Positions 56,682 to 64,000 of a stretch of 64,000 bases of DNA are shown here, piece by piece. The stretch spans positions 25,751,946-25,815,945 of the forward strand of contig CM069874.1 of the NCBI GenBank assembly GCA_036172665.1. The letters run 5' to 3'. The notes under the pieces are model-generated. The model was not told the origin of the DNA, made no database searches, and saw only the letters and a program-made list of their open reading frames with translations. Every line of letters starts with the position of its first letter. The first letter of the stretch is position 1. This stretch comes from Prosopocoilus inquinatus. Lineage: Eukaryota; Arthropoda; Insecta; Coleoptera; Lucanidae. A program made the position numbers and the translations under genes.

Positions 56682-56975
56682 CAGTGTCGTTAAAAAAAAA
56701 TGTGCTACCAATGAAATTTTTCTTTATTATCTATATTCTGTATTATATTTATTGATGCTGGAACGATTGTGAATTCCTTAAAATCAAATTTGGAAATATT
56801 AGGGGAAATTTATCTTTCACGGTATACAGCGTGGACAACGGAAATTGAGACAACTCAAGACTAAAGTGACCATATTTTGAAAAGTATAGGAAAATGTAAT
56901 CAGAAAATGTAGTTTACAATTATTGAAAGTTGTCATATAAAGAATTACAACATTTTAGCTAGAAATAAAAATTCA
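56682..56975. repeat. Dispersed repeat, related copy at 8833
   Basis: Starts after TA with CAGTGTCGTTAAAAA and shares ACGGTATACAGCGTGG-like and AAGACTAAAGTG phrases with 8833-9115 in the same order, at clear divergence. Only the left end is recognisable. Confidence 0.5.
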
Positions 56976-57235
56976 CCCGCTCTTACGAATTACTATGCGC
57001 ACTACATCAGCAAACTAGGTTGGGATTAAAGTATTCTCCAAGAAAACATTTTATTTTTAGTTTATTATTAATATCTTCGAGTCGCAATTCATTTTCAAAA
57101 GACGCTTAAAGGCTGACGCGCACTTATCCTACTCGGCCGGCAGCGCACCGGTCCACGCCGGCCGGCACTTTAATATTTGTTATTTAAAATAAATGCGAAG
57201 ACAGAAAATACACAACTTTTTTTTCACCTTACCTA

Positions 57236-57911
57236 GGGACTTTATTTTAGGAGCTAGAGAAAAACTTTAAATGCAAAAGATTTAGGATTTTATGACTATT
57301 ATTTTTTAAAGTTATCACAAGAAACAAAAGCGCATCGCAAATTGAAGAAAAAAAAATACAGTTTTTGTTTTTTCAAATAGAACACTCTGCGTATTGTTTA
57401 TGATGAAAGGTCATATTTTTCTGATTTAAAAAATATATAATGTGCTGACATTTAGAGGGAACGTTCGTGATATAATTAAGTTTAAAATATCAACATGACG
57501 CTTAAAAAATCGAAACGGCTTGCAAAAGTTCTAAATAGTTGTTTTAGTTAACAAAAAAAAACAGTAGAAATTCAAATACTGGAAACCCTACATAATGAAT
57601 TAATAATAAAAAACAAAATTCCAAGCCGCCTTAATATTTATTTTAAACATTAATTTATTGATATTCTATCCTCAAATATATCACATTTGGCTCTTCCAAA
57701 TATCAACACATTATAGTATATTTTTTAAATCAGGAAAATAGGATCTTTCATTTTAGCAAACAATATGCAGTGTTCCATTAAAAAAAACAAACAAAAATTG
57801 TATTTTTTTTCTCCAATTTACGTTTCTTGTAATAACTCTGAAAGACAATAGACATAAAACCCTACAACTTTTGCATATAAAGTTTTTCTGTAACTCCTAA
57901 AATAAACCCTC
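57236..57911. mobile_element. Mariner-type foldback element, 676 bp
   Basis: Arms of about 220 bp: left 57236-57455 (with ACTTTATTTTAGGAGCTAGA and TTTTTCTGATTTAAAAAATA) matched inverted at about 57690-57911 (TATTTTTTAAATCAGGAAAA and TAACTCCTAAAATAAACCCT). TA lies on both sides (57234-57235 and 57912-57913). The middle is non-coding. Confidence 0.75.
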
Positions 57912-58009
57912 TACATAGGATGCAATATAAAAAGCATTAAAAAAACCTGTAAATTTAAATAAAAATTTAAATAATCTTAATCTTTTAAAGTTATGTTTAC
58001 ATTTAGCTT

Positions 58010-58110
58010 GACAATGAAGTAACATTTAACGAATTACCATATGGGGGTTTATGTCTTTGCTGAAAGTACGAAATTATCTAAGACGTACAGACCTTGTTTG
58101 TGAATTTTGT
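58010..58110. repeat. Dispersed repeat shared with 26040-26160
   Basis: GAATTACCATATG and CTGAAAGTACGAAATTATCT are the inverse complement of phrases in the MITE-like repeat at 26005-26360. Only about 100 bp are shared. Confidence 0.6.
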
Positions 58111-58347
58111 TGTAACTCGTTGTAAATATGATGTTGAAGACGGCTGAGCTTAAGAAAGTCGATAGCAAATGTAAAATTAGTAACTATTTGATTAAGTTAT
58201 CAAAAAATATAAAAAAATGCCGTTCGAGGATCAAAAACCGCATACGTGCTTTGTAGATAAGAGTCCTAGAATGAACAAGAAACACAGAACGGCGGATTAA
58301 GTATTTTATTCGATAAAGTCCGCCGACCGGTGGATGATTAAATCCGC

Positions 58348-58411
58348 CGAACGGCGGAATTTCGCAATAGAACACACGAAGCCGCCGGCGGACGTTTAGA
58401 CACAGCCAATT
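58348..58411. repeat. Short dispersed repeat, inverted partner of 56200
   Basis: CGAAGCCGCCGGCGGACG and CGTTTAGACAC mirror 56200-56262. Adjacent CGGCGGATT/AATCCGCCG words (58290-58355) make the patch locally palindromic. Confidence 0.6.
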
Positions 58412-58414
58412 ATT

Positions 58415-60258
58415 ATCGCTTAGGAAGTAGAAGTATTCGGTTTTATTAGTTATAATAGGTACAAGTAATAAATAGTAATAATAAAGCATTGCAATTTTTG
58501 TTCTATTTACTACTTAGAACTTAAACGTCAACATGTGCACATCATTCGCATTCTAAATAAAATTTTGCCATTTTAAGGCCAAAATAAAATAACATTAAAC
58601 GTTGTACGTACCACGGGCTACAATGTACATAATAACCTTCGAGCTTTAAACACACTCTCGGACTATAATTTCCTAATTATACCCTTATTACATAAATAAC
58701 TATTATTTATTCAACTTAATCACAATTGAAGGGTTCAGTGTAAAAACCGGCTATCTCCACTTTTACTAATTTTACAGAAGAATAAAAAAAACATGTCATT
58801 TACACACAGGTCTTCAGAATTCAAAATTATGAAATTTTACAAATACAAAAACCTACTTAATAATACATTATTCCAGCTTGTAAAATAAATAAAACGAATG
58901 AAGACACCCAGATTTTGCACAGTATGGTATCAAAAAATTAAGTTTTATGTAAAGGAATTTCTCCCCCAATAATATAAAAAAAATTGTTCCCGTGCAGTTT
59001 TTCCTGTAATGAGTAGCCCGAATTAATTATCCGCCCTTGTCTCAGAAAACTGATAGAAAGACCGTCCCTGTTGATTTTTGAGCGCAAAATTTCTTCGGAC
59101 GCCGTGTACCAATATTTCTCCATTGTTTTAATTGTTCTATCGTTTATAGATCGTTTCAATTAGACCCAAAACGTTAAAAGAATTTTCTTTAAAACGGCGG
59201 CACATAAACGTCGAATGGTCACCCTAAATTATTTTTGATCAGCATTCAGGCATTTTTAGTGGGCCGTATACTCACCTCGTCTTTAATTTAGCAACGCCGT
59301 GATGAACTTTTCTCTCACTCTTTTTCTCATGAAATTCGTATAAAGCTTTATCGTTTATCTTTATTTTTATAACGGCTTCAGTTAGAGACGACTTTAATTA
59401 TGAGATGAGAGTACGGCCCGTTGTGTTCAACGTCTCCTGTTATATATTTGAGTCCAATTCTTTGATCTTTCAAAATAATGTCTTCTTGCACGGCATTAAC
59501 ACTGGAATGGTCACTGAATCGGGTCTTCCAGCACATCTTTTACCTTTGTAAGAGAAATTTTCGTCTCTGACATATTTTCTTTAAAACTTCACAGAAAGCA
59601 ACTTCAAAATTAACAATTTCAATCTAAAAATAATTTAAAAGTAAATCTTAGTTGTAAACTCATTTTTACCTTATGTAGGTCAAACATGAAGTGAACGTAT
59701 AGAGTAAATTCGTTCCTCAAAACTAGAACAAAGACTTAAAGAAGTGAGCTCACGACGATGTGTGTTTGCTTTTGCTTGGAACACTGAGAAAACAAGCTCC
59801 CTGATAAAATAAATCTAGATAAAACAACGGCATTCCAAGGTCAGTTTAGTTCTCTTTGCACACAGCTTCTGAAAAATAAATGGTCTGCAATCCATCAAAA
59901 TCATAAGTGGAATCATATTCTGAAATTCTGTTACAGTTGAGTGATATTCAAATTAGATATTACAAATTAGATTGAAAATTAGAGACGAGTTTTTTAAGAA
60001 TTCGTATAAAACAGATAAAATATACAGGCTGTTCAAGATTATAAATGACAAATCTGTACACTGAATTCATCATGTCAAATTATCATCTCGCTGATGAAAG
60101 AATAAGAAACATTTCATCATATAAACAGTCGTTGTTCTCTTTGATTGACTTTTGAAAATTAAATACTAAAGTTTACTTTTCGTCACACAAAATTAAACAT
60201 AAACGTTGGTAATTTTCAAAGTCAAAAGTCCCTAAGAACCACGTGACAGTAGTTTGCT
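58415..60258. other. Unannotated stretch
   Basis: No supported gene. A 73-codon minus frame at 58938-59159 (SKINRDGLSISFLRQGR within) is coding-like in composition but unrecognised. TACAGGCTGTTCAAGATTAT at about 60023 looks like a lone mariner-type end. Confidence 0.35.
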
Positions 60259-60261
60259 ATA

Positions 60262-60710
60262 CTGGGTGATTCAAAATAAGTGTCCGACCCGTCAATCACA
60301 GGTACCATACAGAAAAAGAAAACAAAAAGTCTATATACGTGGGGGGGGGGGGGGTATAATATGCATAGTTTTTGAGATACAGATATAAATTGGTTGATGG
60401 GTACTAATACAGCTGTACTGCGTCACAAGAGCAATGAAGTCGCGTGGAATAAAACGAAATACAAGCGTTTAAGTTGAAATAAGCTAAAAAACGTTTTATT
60501 TATGACTTTCTGCGGAAAAAGATGGAATATGTTAATTCGAATTTCGGACTTGTGTATGCATACGTAAGAAACGAATAATTATTTCCAATTTGGATTCAAA
60601 GGAGGTTGATTTTTGAAATGCCTCTGATAGTTTTTTTTCTTGCAATTTTGCACTTGCATGACCTTACTGAATACACTCCTAACGGGTCGGAATTATTCTG
60701 AATCACCCTG
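60262..60710. mobile_element. Mariner-type MITE, 449 bp
   Basis: CTGGGTGATTCAAAATAAGT at the left is matched by the inverted ATTATTCTGAATCACCCTG at the right. TA lies on both sides (60260-60261 and 60711-60712). It contains a G15 run at about 60341-60355. It is non-coding. Confidence 0.8.
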
Positions 60711-60870
60711 TATAAACGAAGATGGACGCGCTATGTGAACAGTTAAATTTTAGCAAGCAGGAATAGTTGACGTGCGCTCGTGTGAACGGTCAATGGCGGG
60801 ACTGTAGGTAAGTAAAAACGCGCGTAATGAAAAGTGCACGTCTAGCGCGCGTCATGCGAACCAAGCTTTA

Positions 60871-61367
60871 GGCGGCTTGTCCACGACAAGAATTTTCGCC
60901 GGAACGGTAAATCTACCGGTCGGTAAAAAAATTGAGGGCTTTGTTCACGGAAACGGTAATTCAGCCATGTCTATGGTCAGGTGCATAATTACTTTTAATT
61001 TATGGAATGGATCTGGATCATATTTGTAATATTATTTATATTATTTTTAACATCAAAATGATTTTTATTCAATGTACAAAGTTCTTTCTAAGCTTCAAAA
61101 GTGAGCCTTTTATCTTTAAAATTCTCTGTGGTTTTGTTCCGTCTTTCTTTCATTAAAGTAAGCGACTTGTCCACGACAAGAATTTTCGCCGTCCGCCGCC
61201 TCGGCAAAATTACCGGATTAGTAATACATTAGATTATAATCACTCTGGTCCACGTGTTCTGATACTTTACCGTGCCGGCTCGTGGACAAGCCAGAATTTA
61301 ATCTAATGTATTACTACTAATTCGGTAAAATTGCCGGGACAGCAGACGGCGTCGTGGACAAGCCGCC
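60871..61367. mobile_element. Nested Harbinger-like MITEs
   Basis: GGCGGCTTGTCCACGAC at 60871 is matched by GTCGTGGACAAGCCGCC ending at 61367. A second start (CGACTTGTCCACGACAAGAA, about 61163) and an inner CGTGGACAAGCC (about 61290) show that a second and perhaps a third related copy lie inside. Flanking triplets are TTA and TAA. The inner unit 61163-61367 alone folds into a hairpin. Confidence 0.65.
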
Positions 61368-61592
61368 TAAGAGTTAGGTAAACGCGGATGTAACCGGCCA
61401 TAGTTGTTCCAGCAACAAATAGCTTCCTACGTTACATCAGGAAAGAAATGGTATATTTACAGTTGTGTTATTATTGTACGGAAATTTATACACGATCTGT
61501 TTGGAATACAGATGCTGAGTGAATCCAAATAATCAAAACTTTTAGTATGCGCAGTAAACAAAACGTTTGTCATTTTGTTTGTCGTTCTTGTA

Positions 61593-62118
61593 CAGGGTTG
61601 ATTAATTTCGATGTCTCTTATGGGCATCTCCGTAACTATAAGAGATAGAAAAAAAAATAGTGGCCAAGTCTCGATCTCTTTTTTGGAGATTAAGTCAACA
61701 GCGTAAACAAAAATTGTTTTTTTGTTTTCAAGTTATGAGCAAAAAATGACATTTGCGACTTTTCGTTTTTCCGTCACATCTCGTTTATTTCTAAAGATAT
61801 CAAAAAACCGTTTGATCACTATGAGGACACTTTGGAATACAATTCCGTGGTGCAATTGCTTTTATAATATTTACTTAAATTTTCAAGTTATAACATAAAG
61901 TTATATTTTTTTAAATAGAAATCATTTGAGGCATTGCCCTCATTAGAGATTTTTTTTCTGTTATCAAAAATATATACTTTGTTGGGTTTATTTCTTATGT
62001 ATATAAGTGTGTACAATGAACGGTTTTTTGAGCAGTTGAAACAAAACTCAAAAGTTAACGACGTTTGTCTAACTCTAATGTACAGGAATTCTAAAAACTG
62101 ATAGCACTTGGCACCCTG
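61593..62118. mobile_element. Candidate mariner-type element, 526 bp
   Basis: CAGGGTTGATTAATTT at the left and the inverted GGCACCCTG at the right share only a short match (CAGGGTG/T). TA lies on both sides (61591-61592 and 62119-62120). The subterminal box CTCTTATGGG...ATAAGAGATAG is of the same style as the long-TIR mariners here. The right end is uncertain. Confidence 0.4.
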
Positions 62119-62156
62119 TAAATGAATATGCAGAAAAATCAAGCTGTATATATATA

Positions 62157-64000
62157 CACCCTGTCCGTTTTTCGAGTACCACTATGGGGATCTCGCTTAT
62201 CTTAAGAGATACGAAGTTGGTTAAATTAGGGCAAAGTTGCGCATTTTCGTGCTGAATAATAATCTAAAAAGAAATTTGAAATATCTTCAATAGTTTTGAA
62301 GATAACGCAAAAAAACCAAAATTTCTGATTTTCGTTTTTAATTTTTTTATGATAAACTAATCTTTCTAGACATTTCTAACGAAGACATTATTCAGACACT
62401 TTTTTATGGAGAATTCGAATATGTCATACACTTTTCAATAAATCTCAAGATGGCGGAGAAACACCTGTCAACTTCATTTTTTCTTATGGACGCCATTTTG
62501 GATTTTAATATTTTGAGATTAGATTTTTTTTTCTCTTTACAACGATGTATCACACGCGATGGTTCAATCTCATATTTTTGCCAAAAATTCAATTTTTCCT
62601 TTTTTGCCAAGAATGCTTTGGAAAAACAAAAAACGTTCGTTTGACAGTTTGAACCTATTTTGAGTCTTATCATTTATGTTTGTGCTAAACTAATCGTACT
62701 AGATATTTCTAACCAAAATATTATTCAGACAGTTCTTTATTGACTATGAAAGTAACATCATAACATGTGTTCAAATTGCCCACCTCCTAATTCTAAACAC
62801 AGTGCCACTCTTTTCTTGAGATTTGCTATAGCTCTCGCCACATCCCTCCTTCTAATCTTGTACCTCAGAGTGGTGACAATTCTTTGACGAAGTTCATCAA
62901 GGTCGGCTGGCAATGTTTTATAAATATTATTTTTCATTGTCCCCCATAAAAAATAGTCTAAGGGAGACATGTCAGGAGACCGCGCCGGCCAGGGTACGTC
63001 GCCATTATTAGCAATAACATGGTTGGGGAATATTTCCGACAAGCATTCCCTAACCCTCATAGCATTATGGGGCGGTGCGCCATCTTGCTGGAACCAGATG
63101 GTGTTCAAACGATGAAGAGGAATGTTGTCGTCAATAAAATCCGTTAGGAATGTCCTTAGAAAATTGAGGTACCGATCAGCATTTAAAGTCTCTTCGTAAA
63201 TAAAAGGACCTATTATCGTATCGCCCAATAAACCGACCCATACATTAAGGCTAAAACGTATTTGTGGTCGCCGTGCTTGAAATTGATGTGGATTTTCAAT
63301 TGACCAGTAATGTTCATTATGGCGATTAAACATTGCTGCATTGGTGAATTTACATTCATCAGACCATATGATGTTATTAAGAAAAGTAGGGTTTTCCTGA
63401 ATCTTATTATTTACAAACGTGCAAAAAGCTAACCGTCGTTCATAATCCCCAGGATGAAGTGTTTGAGTAATATGAATTGCCCAAGGTCGATATTTGTGTT
63501 TTCTAAGGGTTCTCCAAACAACTTGATGTGACGGCAAATTCAGCTGGGCTGCAATTTCCCTTGAGGAAACAGATGGATTGTGTTGCACCTAATTAAGAAT
63601 TAAATGATGAATACGTATTTTAGTCTTTGTAATCATGTAAAATGTTTACCACTTGTAAAATTTCCTGTTCATATTCATTGGGCCTATCGCCATATTTCCG
63701 TCTAGGTTTCTTAAACGAACCACATTCGCCCAAGTTTCTATGTAGCAAAGAAAAATAGCTCAAACAAGGTTGTTGCCGCTCAGGATAACGCTGCAAATAT
63801 TTTGCAGCAGCCACGTGGGTATTTCGATGCGAAGTGTAGTAAATTTGAATCATATCTCTTTGTTCTTGGCTTGAAAAAGGCATTTTCGCGATAAAACTAG
63901 CGCAAACGTAAAGACAAGACTTGAAATATCATCAAACTGTCAAACTTTTGTTCACAACAAACGAACGTTTTTTGTTTTTCCAAAGCATTCTTGGCAAAAA
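62157..64000 (-). mobile_element. Long-TIR mariner-type element, right end outside the window
   Basis: The left end CACCCTGTCCGTTTTTCGAG follows TA at 62155-62156. The left inverted arm spans about 62157-62655. From about 63915 to the window end the sequence runs back through the inner part of the same arm in inverted orientation (AACGTTTTTTGTTTTTCCAA against TTGGAAAAACAAAAAACGTT). About 420 bp of the right arm must therefore lie beyond 64000. The transposase pseudogene sits between the arms on the minus strand. Arm sequence is shared with 1149-2695. Confidence 0.88.
62758..63883 (-). pseudogene. Mariner-type transposase (DD41D spacing), frameshifted
   Basis: An N-terminal piece (63883 to 63620, 87 codons, start ATG) holds the first DNA-binding region seen in insect mariner-like transposases (EQRDMIQIYYTSHRNTHVAA). 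The main piece continues in another frame from about 63618 through an in-frame TAG just before 63588. It includes a helix-turn-helix (SSREIAAQLNLPSHQV) and catalytic Asp residues in IIWSDECKF, FQQDGAPPH and SPDMSPLDYF. There are 41 residues between the second and third Asp, the spacing of the rosa-type (DD41D) mariners. It ends with GGGQFEHML. One frameshift plus one stop separate the two parts; the catalytic part is otherwise open for 275 codons. It is the likely former source of mobility for the 1149 element. Confidence 0.9.

Noticed and set aside
60023..60060. Lone TACAGGCTGTTCAAGATTAT mariner-type end
   Set aside because: No matching second end was found, so it was not called as an element.
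1..64000. CRISPR arrays, operons, ribosome-binding sites or rRNA genes
   Set aside because: No regularly spaced repeat-spacer pattern, no rRNA-like sequence, and the elements present are eukaryotic.

Overview
The window is AT-rich eukaryotic DNA (about two-thirds A+T by eye) with almost no continuous coding sequence. It is dominated by transposable elements of kinds usual in insects: an errantivirus (gypsy-type LTR element with env), Tc1/mariner, hAT and Harbinger-type DNA elements, and Penelope-like hammerhead motifs. An insect, possibly a beetle, is the best guess; the species cannot be read from the sequence. Coordinates of element ends come from matching terminal inverted repeats (TIRs) and target-site duplications (TSDs) by eye.

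Layout. 1-2.7 kb: a broken mariner transposase with an internal deletion, then a 1.55-kb palindromic mariner derivative. 4.6-7.3 kb: a degenerate tandem repeat interrupted by a hAT-type element, then a small Harbinger-type MITE. 8-13 kb: two hammerhead-ribozyme-like repeats, a tRNA-like gene and a candidate terminal exon of a host gene. 13-24 kb: foldbacks, MITEs and a hAT element carrying a nested MITE. 24.2-25.1 kb: the best candidate host gene start (minus-strand coding exon with a splice donor, behind a CpG-rich region). 25-29 kb: a hAT remnant with a zinc-finger relic, a 1.5-kb foldback and nested Harbinger MITEs. 29.4-31.9 kb: a 2.5-kb mariner-type element with long TIRs, itself interrupted by a solo LTR and inserted into a hammerhead motif. 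36.2-43.3 kb: a complete, apparently young errantivirus on the minus strand with open gag, pol and env. 43.7-54 kb: a LINE remnant, a candidate LTR/promoter, a mariner with a decayed transposase, and a Tc1 pseudogene with a tandem duplication. 54-64 kb: more hAT, Harbinger and mariner derivatives, ending in a long-TIR mariner that runs off the window and is related to the element at 1.1-2.7 kb.

How the parts relate. Several elements are nested, which gives relative ages: solo LTR into mariner into hammerhead repeat; one MITE inside another; a hAT at the edge of a MITE. Only the errantivirus still has a full coding set. The most unusual signal is four hammerhead-ribozyme-like motifs in two sequence families. 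Three share a common flank, and the fourth is split by a mariner insertion at the predicted cleavage dinucleotide.
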